A DNA stretch of 9,368 bases, taken from the NCBI GenBank assembly GCA_002403785.1, contig DHIM01000182.1, positions 1 through 9,368 of the forward strand, read 5' to 3'. The position numbers and the translations under genes are program-made. Positions 1-7,022 of this stretch are shown one piece after another (positions within the stretch are counted from its first letter, which is position 1; each line of letters begins with the position of its first letter). Under the pieces are notes generated by a model, which worked only from the letters and a program-made list of their open reading frames with translations, was not told where the DNA came from and made no database searches. Origin of the DNA: Clostridium sp. UBA4746 (GTDB lineage Bacteria; Bacillota; Clostridia; Clostridiales; Clostridiaceae).

Positions 1-35
1 GGATATGAGATGTAATAACATATTTTAGTAAATGT

Positions 36-500
36 ATGCTTATGGGAACTAAACCCTTGGCTGAGGAACGACAGCGATTATGTGAAAAATGTTACAACAA
101 GACTTTTCCTTACCAAAAGTATTGCCAAAAATGTGCGAGTTATAACATCCACCATAATGACAGTTATTGTAATGTCGATAATAAATCAATGATAAAAAGA
201 TCAGAACCTACAAGGTATGCTCATCAGTTAGCCAAGGCACTTTACTCGCTGGGCATAGAAATTACATTAGAACCTGAAATCTGGTATACAAGCTGTAATT
301 TTTATACTCCTGATCTTCTAGTTAACAATAGAGTCATCATTGAAGTTGATGGTCCAGTTCATGAAGATCTGAAAATTAAAAAAAATGATAGAATAAGGCA
401 GCGTGCATTAGAAAATACTGGGTATGTAGTATATAGATTCAAAAATCAAGAAATTGTGGAGTCATTGGGAGATGTAATAATAAAAATAAAATATATTTAA
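36..500 (+). CDS. Zinc-ribbon plus DUF559-like putative nuclease, small protein
   Basis: This 154-residue protein is the only confident plus-strand gene. Two CxxC pairs (C16/C19 and C30/C33) suggest a short zinc ribbon. From about residue 58 it resembles DUF559/Vsr-like domains of the PD-(D/E)XK nuclease superfamily: a TPDLL stretch with D93, then IIEVDG with E103 and D105, H109, a D-x2-R pair (D118/R121), and a GYVVYRF strand near residue 130. These acidic residues are the expected metal-binding set. Its substrate and role are unknown; free-standing DUF559 proteins are often linked to DNA repair or mobile elements, but nothing here proves that. The start is uncertain: ATG codons lie at 36 and 42, an in-frame stop lies at 6-8, and neither ATG has a Shine-Dalgarno. 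The protein could therefore be poorly expressed, leaderless, or missing its original N-terminus. Its 3' end overlaps an antisense ORF at 439-600. Confidence 0.65.
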   Translation: MLMGTKPLAEERQRLCEKCYNKTFPYQKYCQKCASYNIHHNDSYCNVDNKSMIKRSEPTRYAHQLAKALYSLGIEITLEPEIWYTSCNFYTPDLLVNNRVIIEVDGPVHEDLKIKKNDRIRQRALENTGYVVYRFKNQEIVESLGDVIIKIKYI

Positions 501-600
501 ATTCTCTATCTTTTGATATTTTTAATGACTCATGCCTTTTTACACCTTTTACGTAACAAATAGCTTCTATTATCTTATCATAATCAATATTATTTAACAT
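439..600 (-). pseudogene. Possible truncated small gene, antisense to the nuclease-like gene
   Basis: A 53-codon minus-strand ORF starts at ATG 600. It has a good AGGAGTGG ribosome binding site just upstream, which the nuclease-like gene lacks. The first 34 or so residues (MLNNIDYDKIIEAICYVKG, then a charged stretch and EFKYILFLLLH) look like a real helical protein. The remaining 11 or so residues are only the antisense of the nuclease-like coding sequence. My reading is that this is the 5' part of a small gene cut short where the plus-strand gene was joined. A genuine short gene, or chance, remains possible. I do not recognise the family with confidence. Confidence 0.3.
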
Positions 601-723
601 TAAACCACTCCTAAACTCTATATACATTGTTTCGTTAATTAAATTATTGACAATTATTTATAAAAACTATCCATAGAATAAAATTTATAATTTAAACTTT
701 TTTATACTAAATCATATTATTTC

Positions 724-762
724 AACAAAGGCTATGTTCCAATATAGAACATAGCCTTTGTT
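724..762. terminator. Probable bidirectional terminator between convergent units
   Basis: A perfect 16-bp stem (724-739 with 747-762) encloses a 7-nt loop. On the plus strand the stem runs into a T-rich stretch (GTTTTTATTAT), a canonical intrinsic terminator for transcripts from the left. On the minus strand it sits 4 nt after the stop of the DUF1934 gene and ends in TTTGTTGAAAT, a poorer U-tract but still a likely end for the ddl operon. Confidence 0.8.
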
Positions 763-766
763 TTTA

Positions 767-1186
767 TTATGCTTTAATGTTTATTTTCAAAGTCGTACTT
801 AAAATTTGTTGATTTCCTATTATCATATCATAATCTATAAATACATCTCCGCCATTATTATCAACATTCATTTTCAACTCTTTAGTGTCTACCGTAAGAT
901 CTAGAGCTCCATGAGGCGTATTGTACAAAGTTAAGTCCCTTACATATTTTTTAAAGTTCATTTCAGTATTAGTGGTTCCAGTCCTTATAAGTGTAAACTT
1001 TTCTGTATCAATTTTCAATGTAGTAGTTGTTCCCGCCATTCCTGAAATTTCAGTCTCTTCATATACTGCATAATAACAATTATCTTCTTTATAAAACTTA
1101 CCTGGTGTCACTACCTCAATCGATTCGCCATCGTCTTCACTGTCAGATTGTTTGCTAACAACTGAAATTATCGCATTTTTCTTCAT
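767..1186 (-). CDS. DUF1934 (YwiB-like) beta-barrel protein
   Basis: This 139-residue protein fits the DUF1934/YwiB family in length and pattern: an N-terminal MKKNAIISVVSKQ strand, a central YAVYEETEISGMAGTTTTLK block, and alternating strands ending in ILSTTLKINIKA. The family is predicted to fold as a small calycin-like beta barrel; its function is not established. There is no signal peptide or membrane segment, so it is probably cytosolic. The start is supported by AGAGGTG at 1194-1200, which directly abuts the TAG stop of the preceding PP-loop gene (1201-1203). The two genes are 14 nt apart and probably translationally coupled. In many Firmicutes this family is found beside argS; here the operon ends immediately and no argS is present. 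Confidence 0.8.
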   Translation of the reverse strand: MKKNAIISVVSKQSDSEDDGESIEVVTPGKFYKEDNCYYAVYEETEISGMAGTTTTLKIDTEKFTLIRTGTTNTEMNFKKYVRDLTLYNTPHGALDLTVDTKELKMNVDNNGGDVFIDYDMIIGNQQILSTTLKINIKA

Positions 1187-1200
1187 TAACTTACACCTCT

Positions 1201-2184
1201 CTATTTTAAAATATAATTGTTTACTTCTTCATCAGTTGCAGGTTGTATATCTATAGATTTATCTTGAGTATTACCGTATCCGCCATAACTGATAGTTATA
1301 ATTTTCTCATCCTTTCCCTTGCAATATCTTCCAGATATTCCTGCTGCAAATTCAATATCCTCATTTGTTGCCTTACCGATTATAACAACTGTTGTACCGT
1401 TATAGTCCTTAGCTATGAATATTAGATCTTCAGGAGTTAAAAGTTGTTCTAATAGCTCCCCCTCTTCCTGAGTTCTTGTAGATATTATTTTAGCATCTTT
1501 AGATACCCTGAAATGTCTTCCTATTTTTAATAATTCTAAATCTTTTTTAGATACATCTTTTTTATGATCTAAAAGGTCCCTGAGTCTCAAAGAATAGTTA
1601 GGCTCCGTAAGTTTACATCCACCAGCAGGTGATGGATAATCAAGAATACCAAACTTTTCCGCTAGCTCCATCTGAATCTTTCTATTTCTTCCTTTTATAT
1701 CCATAAGAGCTTCTCTATCTATTAAACCTTCTATCTCCATTTGAGTCGGATTAAGGTTCTTTGCACATAATGGTCTTAAGATTTTATGTCCTATACCCGA
1801 TTCATTTTTCACTATGTCTAAAGCTGATCTATTTTGAGACATAGGTCTTTGGTTTAAAACTTCTCCTGTTATAATAAAATCAGCATGAAATTTTTCTAAT
1901 AATTGTCCACAATGTCTCATCATCATGGCATGGCAGTCAATACAAGGATTCATATTTTTCCCATACCCATGTTTTGGGTTCTTTGCCATTTCGAAATGTT
2001 CATCTGAAAAATCTATAACTTCCAATGGTATATCTATTTGCTTAACCATTTTCAATGCATTTTTCTCACCAAAAAAATTTGATTTAAAACATATCCCAAT
2101 AACTTCTATACCTTGATCTTTTACAATCTTTGCTGCGAGTGTACTATCAAGGCCTCCAGAAATCATAGCCAAAGCTGTTGTCAT
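1201..2184 (-). CDS. PP-loop ATPase, MnmA/ThiI-like, with C-terminal NFACT-R-like domain
   Basis: Using ATG 2184 the protein has 327 residues. SGGLDS at 9-14 is the PP-loop that binds ATP and adenylates a substrate, as in tRNA-thiolation enzymes and related ligases. NPCIDCH (C81/C84) and PAGGC (C190) place cysteines much as MnmA does, which suggests sulfur transfer or metal binding. GEVLNQRPMSQNR (107-119) is a further conserved-looking block. The C-terminal part (about 250-295, with TVVIIGKATNEDIEFAAG) resembles the NFACT-R type of RNA-binding domain found on some PP-loop proteins. A tRNA-modifying role is therefore inferred, but the exact product is not. The longer reading from TTG 2229 is rejected: ATG 2184 follows GAGGGGAG at good spacing and begins right before the PP-loop strand. 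The gene lies 48 nt after ddl and is coupled to the DUF1934 gene. Confidence 0.8.
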   Translation of the reverse strand: MTTALAMISGGLDSTLAAKIVKDQGIEVIGICFKSNFFGEKNALKMVKQIDIPLEVIDFSDEHFEMAKNPKHGYGKNMNPCIDCHAMMMRHCGQLLEKFHADFIITGEVLNQRPMSQNRSALDIVKNESGIGHKILRPLCAKNLNPTQMEIEGLIDREALMDIKGRNRKIQMELAEKFGILDYPSPAGGCKLTEPNYSLRLRDLLDHKKDVSKKDLELLKIGRHFRVSKDAKIISTRTQEEGELLEQLLTPEDLIFIAKDYNGTTVVIIGKATNEDIEFAAGISGRYCKGKDEKIITISYGGYGNTQDKSIDIQPATDEEVNNYILK

Positions 2185-2232
2185 AAAACTTCTCCCCTCT
2201 TCATTGCACTTTAATATATCTGAATACAACTA

Positions 2233-3264
2233 CTATCTATTATTTCTATCTATTGCTAATTCAATAAGCTCATCAATAAGCTTAACATAAGTTTTGCCTG
2301 TAGCTTGCCACATTTTAGGATACATACTTATCTTAGTAAAACCTGGTATAGTATTAACTTCATTTAAATAAACATCTTCCGTTTCCTTATCAACTAAAAA
2401 ATCCACTCTCGCCATACCAGCACAATCTAGTATTTTATAAATTCTTATAGCTTCTTCTTTAACCTTTTGTAACTTATCATCAGATAGCGATGCAGGTATT
2501 AAAAGCTTAGATGCTTCGCTTTTATATTTAGCTTCATAATCATAAAATTCTTTTGCTGGAATTACTTCTCCGGGGATAGAAGCCTGCGGATAATCATTAC
2601 CGAGTATAGCTACTTCAATTTCTCTTGCATTTATTGCCTCTTCAACTAAAACTTTTCTATCATATTTTAACGCTTCTTCTACTCCAAATATTAGTTCGCT
2701 TTTATTATGTGCTTTTGTTATCCCTACAGAAGAACCTCCATTAGATGGTTTAATAAATACTGCATACCCGAGTTTTTCTTCTATTTTTTTTATTAATATG
2801 TCTTTATTCTCCTTATACTCATGCGCATTTATTACCACATAATCAGCTTGTTTTACATTAAACTTTTCTAATAAAAATTTTGTATATATTTTATCCATGC
2901 AAACAGCAGAAGACATTACCCCAGGACCAACACATGGAATATTGGATAATTTACACATACCTTGAATGGTTCCATCTTCTCCAAACGACCCATGCAATAC
3001 TGGAAATACTACATCTACTTCTTTATTAAATATAATTTTTTGACCCTCTGGTATTTTAAAATATTCGTCATTTTCCCATTCCCCATTCTCTATGTTATCC
3101 AATTTACCAGTATATTCAAACCATAAACCATCCTTAGTTATTCCTATCGGATATATATCGTATTTTGTTTGATCAATATTTTTTAGTACCGATGTTGCTG
3201 ATACTCTTGAGACCTCATGTTCTGTGGACTGTCCACCAAATAATATCGCTATTTTCTTTTTCAT
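2233..3264 (-). CDS. ddl: D-alanine--D-alanine ligase
   Basis: This cytosolic ATP-grasp ligase joins two D-alanines to make the dipeptide that MurF adds to UDP-muramyl tripeptide, so it feeds peptidoglycan synthesis. At 343 residues it matches the longer DdlA/VanA-like subgroup. Visible motifs in order are LFGGQSTEHEVS (8-19, substrate glutamate), HGSFGEDG (91-98), KPSNGGSSVG (172-181, ATP loop), the omega-loop YDYEAKY (241-247), MARVDF (284-289) and NEVNTIPG (301-308, metal-binding E302 and N304). The K246-Y247 pair matches the E. coli DdlB KY signature and argues for D-Ala-D-Ala rather than a VanA-type D-lactate product. D-Ala-D-Ser specificity cannot be excluded by eye. The start at 3264 has AGGAG at 3274-3278, 9 nt away. 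It is the first gene of an operon with the PP-loop and DUF1934 genes. Confidence 0.95.
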   Translation of the reverse strand: MKKKIAILFGGQSTEHEVSRVSATSVLKNIDQTKYDIYPIGITKDGLWFEYTGKLDNIENGEWENDEYFKIPEGQKIIFNKEVDVVFPVLHGSFGEDGTIQGMCKLSNIPCVGPGVMSSAVCMDKIYTKFLLEKFNVKQADYVVINAHEYKENKDILIKKIEEKLGYAVFIKPSNGGSSVGITKAHNKSELIFGVEEALKYDRKVLVEEAINAREIEVAILGNDYPQASIPGEVIPAKEFYDYEAKYKSEASKLLIPASLSDDKLQKVKEEAIRIYKILDCAGMARVDFLVDKETEDVYLNEVNTIPGFTKISMYPKMWQATGKTYVKLIDELIELAIDRNNR

Positions 3265-3373
3265 TGACGCCCTCTCCTTATAACCATAATACTTATTTTA
3301 TGAATAATAAAAACATAAGTTTACTATAAAAATTTAATAGAAACAATTTTGAATTTTTTTAGTGTTATATCAT

Positions 3374-3402
3374 ATTATATCATTTTTATCTATTACTTTG
3401 TA
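3374..3402 (-). promoter_or_regulatory. Candidate sigma-A promoter for the ddl operon
   Basis: On the minus strand an exact TATAAT (3379-3374) is preceded by TGA, giving an extended -10. A weak -35 (TACAAA, 3402-3397) lies 17 bp upstream. It is about 100 bp before the ddl start and after the ypeB terminator, where a promoter is needed. A second near copy, ATGATATAAC, follows immediately. The AT-rich background makes chance matches likely. Confidence 0.35.
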
Positions 3403-3480
3403 TTTTAATTTTAGAACTCAACTTCTATAATAACACTATTTGAGATTATAAATACAAATTAAAAATAACTCAATATAAAA

Positions 3481-3516
3481 AAGGATATGCGTTCATTATA
3501 ATGAACGCATATCCTT
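3481..3516 (-). terminator. Intrinsic terminator after ypeB
   Basis: A perfect 16-bp stem (AAGGATATGCGTTCAT with its complement, 3481-3496 and 3501-3516) has a TATA loop. In the minus-strand RNA it is followed by a U-rich run (TTTTATATTG), while the plus side has no T-tract. It lies 14 nt past the ypeB stop and separates the sporulation genes from the ddl operon. Confidence 0.9.
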
Positions 3517-3530
3517 CCTAACTTTCCTAT

Positions 3531-4901
3531 TTAAATAGTTAATTTTCCATTAGGAGTATCTATTATTTCTATTATTCTTTGCTCATACCCGGTATTCGCA
3601 TCAATATATACTATAAAATTCTTTTCCTTATATGAACCCGAAAATTCATAGCACAAAACTTCTTTATTAGTATCAGTGGGTATAATAGCTAAACTAACTT
3701 TATTAATTTTTAACCTTTTCCCAACCTTTTCTCGAGCTTTTGCTGCAGTTATTTTTGGTGTTGTTATCTGCCTCTTTTCAACATGAGACACTAGAAATTT
3801 TTCAGACTCAATTCCTATAATACTACCATCATCTAGTGCAATTTTAAGCTTTATTTGATCTGGATAAATTGTTACGTCTCCTTGTTTATATACATAACTT
3901 ACTACTGCTGTATTACCATAATTCAGCGTATATATAGGCTCCATATTTTTATATCCTATTTTATTAATAAACTTACTTCCGCCTTCTACCGCTTTCTTAA
4001 TATCTAACGTTGGTTTTCCTATAGACCTGCTGTCCAATAAATATACTATTTTGCCTCCATTTTCACTTACTTCTATTGCTGTTTTACTGTCACCTTTATC
4101 TCTACCTTTAAATGTTACGTAAAATGTATATGTAGGTATTGTAGTCTTCCCTTCTTGCGGTTTGTTTTCAATACTTGCAATTTTATCTGCTCCAACCATG
4201 TTTTTCACTACTTCAATTGCTTGTTTTTCACTTACTCCCTTTTGTGACAATATTTTAGGCTTTATTGCTAATATATTATCTGAGAAAGGCCCATCATAAA
4301 TTAAAGCTGGATATTGAACTATTTGCTTTTGAATGCCCGCAAATTTTTCATTTACAAGGTCACTCCCTGCTTTTGCAAATACTCCGCTACCATTTTTTCT
4401 GATTTCTCCCCATTTTATATTACCTTCGTTTATTTCAGAAAGTACTCCATTTAATTGTTCCTGAAGTGTATATGATTGTGCCTCTAATTTATCAATTTCA
4501 TCATATTCCTTATTACTAAGTTCCTTTCCTTCTGATGATGCCTTGGCTAAAGAGTAGCAGTAATCTCCTACTTGAGTTAAAAATTTACTAGTATCTCCAA
4601 CTACTTCTTGGTCGATTGGTAATGAATGCAACTTATCATTTGCAGTGGCCGAGTATCTAAATATTTCTTCAAACGCTATTATACTTTGCTCTCTAGAACC
4701 AACAATAGCTGACTTTCCTAAATCTACTCTTATATTTTGTACAGAGCTAACAAGATCATACATATTCTTACTATATTGACCTTGAAGATAATTTCTATAA
4801 TCCAGTCTCTCCAAAAACATTAATATAGCAAAAGTAGTTGAAAATACAACTATTATAGTTACAATACTTGTATACAAAATTCTTTTCTTTAGCATTTTCA
4901 T
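3531..4901 (-). CDS. ypeB: Germination protein YpeB
   Basis: YpeB is a spore membrane-associated protein that in Bacillus stabilises and localises the cortex-lytic enzyme SleB, so that cortex can be degraded at germination. The 456 residues match the family's usual length of about 450. Residues 8-30 form one N-terminal membrane segment. A mostly helical region follows (about 32-200), then three PepSY-type repeats (about 217-290, 300-372 and 380-450), each with a helix then strands; NFIVYIDANTGYE near the end is typical. The start at 4901 has AGGAGGG 6 nt upstream; a second ATG two codons later is less well spaced. It lies 74 nt after spoIIR with no terminator between, so co-transcription is likely, although in Bacillus the sleB-ypeB pair is sigma-G controlled. 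The partner gene sleB is not in this window, which is unlike the Bacillus arrangement. Confidence 0.93.
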   Translation of the reverse strand: MKMLKKRILYTSIVTIIVVFSTTFAILMFLERLDYRNYLQGQYSKNMYDLVSSVQNIRVDLGKSAIVGSREQSIIAFEEIFRYSATANDKLHSLPIDQEVVGDTSKFLTQVGDYCYSLAKASSEGKELSNKEYDEIDKLEAQSYTLQEQLNGVLSEINEGNIKWGEIRKNGSGVFAKAGSDLVNEKFAGIQKQIVQYPALIYDGPFSDNILAIKPKILSQKGVSEKQAIEVVKNMVGADKIASIENKPQEGKTTIPTYTFYVTFKGRDKGDSKTAIEVSENGGKIVYLLDSRSIGKPTLDIKKAVEGGSKFINKIGYKNMEPIYTLNYGNTAVVSYVYKQGDVTIYPDQIKLKIALDDGSIIGIESEKFLVSHVEKRQITTPKITAAKAREKVGKRLKINKVSLAIIPTDTNKEVLCYEFSGSYKEKNFIVYIDANTGYEQRIIEIIDTPNGKLTI

Positions 4902-4975
4902 ATATTTCCCTCCTGGTATTTATACGAGTAGATAACAACTATCAATTATTATTCTCATAGTAGTCTTATGTTTTT

Positions 4976-5605
4976 TTAACTAAATAATTCACTTATAATT
5001 TCCCCCAATTTAAATTTAACAACTATTTTTTTACTACTTACCGTATTATCAACCAGATTGTACTCATCATCTGATAATACTGTTTTCATTTCTTTTTCAG
5101 TTTTTTGGTAAGATACATTTCCTTTTGTAATATCTACAAAACATAATGGCGGAAACATAACACACCACCAATTTTGTCCTTTTCCCGTTCCAATTATTAT
5201 TCGATAAGCCTCATATTTACCTTGAGGTAGAGTTATATTTCCATAAGTTTTAACAGGAAAATTCTCCTCCGAAAGGGCCGTAGATACTGAATATTTATAT
5301 CCATTTCTTTTTATTATAGTTTCCGCAATCTTTTTAATGTTTTTATTTTCTTTGTTTATAATTCTTCTTGATTCTTCTATGCTCGTGCAATCCTTAAGTT
5401 TTGGTGATATATATTTTAAAACAGAATCTCTTACTTTTAATTTTAGTTTTTGATCTATTTTATCATCACTGTTAGCTATTACATGAAACCTTATAAGTTT
5501 ACTAGCGATATCACTTTGGCTAGCTTTTACAGGCGCACCAGTTGAATTTAAAGCTATAGAAATTATAATTATTATGGCTATACTTGTTAATATAAAGTTT
5601 TTCAT
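4976..5605 (-). CDS. spoIIR: Stage II sporulation protein R
   Basis: SpoIIR is made in the forespore under sigma-F and secreted into the intermembrane space, where it triggers SpoIIGA to process pro-sigma-E in the mother cell. The 209 residues begin with an uncleaved-anchor or signal-like segment (about 4-20, rich in isoleucine). The family signatures are then clear: IRFHVIANSD (38-47), DQKLKLKVRD (51-60), FPVKTYGNITLPQGKYEAYR (116-135), and the hallmark GQNWWCVMFPPLCFVD (143-158). The start at 5605 follows a run of eight G instead of AGGAGG (listed separately). A sigma-F promoter is expected upstream, but I could not find a convincing one. ypeB follows in the same direction. Confidence 0.96.
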   Translation of the reverse strand: MKNFILTSIAIIIIISIALNSTGAPVKASQSDIASKLIRFHVIANSDDKIDQKLKLKVRDSVLKYISPKLKDCTSIEESRRIINKENKNIKKIAETIIKRNGYKYSVSTALSEENFPVKTYGNITLPQGKYEAYRIIIGTGKGQNWWCVMFPPLCFVDITKGNVSYQKTEKEMKTVLSDDEYNLVDNTVSSKKIVVKFKLGEIISELFS

Positions 5606-5610
5606 GTTTA

Positions 5611-5620
5611 CCCCCCCCGG
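5611..5620 (-). promoter_or_regulatory. G-tract ribosome binding site of spoIIR
   Basis: The minus strand reads CCGGGGGGGGTAAACATG, so the only Shine-Dalgarno-like element 5 nt before the spoIIR ATG is G8. It can pair with the CCUCC anti-Shine-Dalgarno only by using a G-U wobble. It is the longest G/C homopolymer in this very AT-rich window, and such tracts are prone to length change. Confidence 0.6.
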
Positions 5621-5781
5621 ATATAATAATTTATATTAATATCATTACCATATTTTGTAATTATATTCACTATATTGCTTTACTTCATAACATAATTATT
5701 TTATTTTTTATTTACTTTCCCTAGCTAGTTTTTACGACACTTGCAAAAAATATTCACTTAAGTCCATAATTATAAATAAAA

Positions 5782-5814
5782 AACGTGCAAAAACCATAAA
5801 GGCTTTTACACGTT
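5782..5814 (-). terminator. Intrinsic terminator after ispE
   Basis: In the minus-strand RNA, AACGUGUAAAAGCC (5814-5801) pairs fully with GGUUUUUGCACGUU (5795-5782), using two G-U wobbles, around a UUUAU loop. The stem runs into TTTTATTTAT. On the plus strand the wobbles become A-C mismatches, so the element is strand-specific. It starts 25 nt past the ispE stop. Confidence 0.85.
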
Positions 5815-5839
5815 CTTATATCTCGATATAGAATTCTAC

Positions 5840-6682
5840 TTAAATTGTTCTAGTTATATATACCTCTTTATATTGGGTTTTAAATTTATCATAACATCTT
5901 TGGGCTTTTAACATATCATCAAAAAAAGCAAATATTGTCGGTCCACTCCCACTCATCATTGCACCCATTGCACCCATTTTAACCATGTCCTCTTTTATTC
6001 TTTTGAGAACTGGATATTTTCTTAGCGTAACATTTTCAAGTAAATTTTTCATACTGTTACATACATCTTGTAATTTTTCTTGTTCTATAGCCTTTGTTAT
6101 TGCTTCTGTATCTGGATGCTTAAAAATTTTACTAATATCTAAATTTTTAAAAACCTCCTTAGTAGATACTCCGAAATTAGGCTTAACTAATACTAAAATA
6201 TAATTTTTAAAAGGTTTTAACGGTGTTATAATTTCACCTATGCCTTCACATAAAGCAGTTCCCCCCATAATGCAGTAAGGAACATCTGCACCTATTTTAA
6301 CACCCAAATTCATAAGTTCATTGTCATCTACCTCTACATTAAATACTTCTCTTAATGTTTTAAAAACGGCCGCTGCATCTGCACTTCCACCTGCCATACC
6401 CGCCGCTACAGGAATGTTTTTTCTAAGATATATATTTATACCTTCATGAATATCATAAGTATCCATAAAAAGTTTTGCAGCCTTATATACCAAATTTTTG
6501 TCATCTGTAGGTATGTACGGTTTATTACAGCTTATATTAATACCCTTGTTACATTTTTGAAAAGACATAGAATCATATAAATCTACACTTTGCATAATCA
6601 TTTTTAGTAAGTGATATCCGTCTTCTCTTTTACCTATTATATCTAAAGATATATTTATTTTTCCATAAGCTTTTACTAACAT
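5840..6682 (-). CDS. ispE: 4-(cytidine 5'-diphospho)-2-C-methyl-D-erythritol kinase
   Basis: IspE is a cytosolic GHMP-family kinase that phosphorylates CDP-methylerythritol with ATP, the fourth step of the MEP (non-mevalonate) route to isoprenoids such as the undecaprenyl carrier of cell-wall synthesis. The 280 residues match the family length. AYGKINISLDIIGKREDGYH (5-24) holds the conserved K8. PVAAGMAGGSADAAA (91-105) is the glycine-rich ATP loop. GADVPYC (131-137) holds the catalytic D133, and MSGSGPT (243-249) is GHMP motif 3. The start at 6682 has GGAGG 6 nt upstream. Terminators on both sides make it monocistronic. In Bacillus subtilis veg and ispE are also neighbours, with sspF between them; here sipL takes that place. 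Confidence 0.96.
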   Translation of the reverse strand: MLVKAYGKINISLDIIGKREDGYHLLKMIMQSVDLYDSMSFQKCNKGINISCNKPYIPTDDKNLVYKAAKLFMDTYDIHEGINIYLRKNIPVAAGMAGGSADAAAVFKTLREVFNVEVDDNELMNLGVKIGADVPYCIMGGTALCEGIGEIITPLKPFKNYILVLVKPNFGVSTKEVFKNLDISKIFKHPDTEAITKAIEQEKLQDVCNSMKNLLENVTLRKYPVLKRIKEDMVKMGAMGAMMSGSGPTIFAFFDDMLKAQRCYDKFKTQYKEVYITRTI

Positions 6683-6715
6683 GATCTTCCTCCAACTCTA
6701 TATTAAGTACCCACC

Positions 6716-6793
6716 AAAGTAGCTTTATCCACATAAAGTGGCCTAATTCACAAAAGCGGCTTAATTAACAACTTCTCAAGCTACTCAATTCAT
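6716..6793. repeat. Degenerate 17-bp direct repeats upstream of ispE
   Basis: Three copies lie almost end to end: AAAGTAGCTTTATCCAC (6716-6732), AAAGTGGCCTAATTCAC (6735-6751) and AAAGCGGCTTAATTAAC (6753-6769). Copies two and three share 14 of 17 bases, and copies one and two share 13 of 17. A weaker fourth (CAAGCTACTCAATTCAT) ends at 6793. The period is 18-19 bp for the first three. The AGTAGCTT of copy one is also the inverted complement of AAGCTACT in copy four. They sit 34 bp before the ispE start, so they may lie in the leader or promoter. No terminator or known riboswitch signature was seen. Confidence 0.5.
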
Positions 6794-6933
6794 AATTATT
6801 TAGTCCAACTTAAAAATCTTGAGGTTATATAAGATGGTCCTTTACTTGTGAAATGTTCTTATTAAAAATAGTATATTACAACAAATTTAATATTGCTACA
6901 TATAATTTAAAATAAGGAGCCTAAAAATAATAA

Positions 6934-6967
6934 AACTCCCGTGTGTTATTTGCAACACACGGGAGTT
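6934..6967 (-). terminator. Intrinsic terminator after sipL
   Basis: A perfect 14-bp stem (AACTCCCGTGTGTT at 6934-6947 with its complement at 6954-6967) has a 6-nt loop. The minus-strand RNA continues TTTTATTATTTTTAG, a good U-tract. It lies about 55 nt past the sipL stop. Between it and the repeat block upstream of ispE (6794-6933) I see only AT-rich sequence with no convincing promoter match. Confidence 0.9.
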
Positions 6968-7022
6968 AGAATTACCTTAAAATAATCTGCACTATTAGTT
7001 TCGAGCAGTCCAAGTATTATAC

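Noticed and set aside
1925..2116. 63-codon plus-strand ORF inside the PP-loop gene, and similar ones at 1243-1425 and 5985-6203
   Set aside because: Antisense shadows of well-supported genes without start signals or family features.
1201..2229. Longer PP-loop protein starting at 2229
   Set aside because: The codon at 2229 is TTG, has no ribosome binding site and would add 15 residues that do not fit before the PP-loop strand; ATG 2184 has GAGGGGAG.
4902..4975. Possible sigma-G promoter between spoIIR and ypeB (AGAATA element)
   Set aside because: No CATACTA-like -10 lies at the right distance.
5712..5745. Possible sigma-F promoter of spoIIR (GGGAAAGTAA with TGCAAG upstream)
   Set aside because: The -10 matches only in part and the spacing of 18 bp is too long for sigma-F, so I would not annotate it.
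6683..6720. T-box-like GGTGGGTAC in the ispE leader
   Set aside because: It lacks the conserved T-box sequence and the antiterminator, and no terminator precedes ispE.
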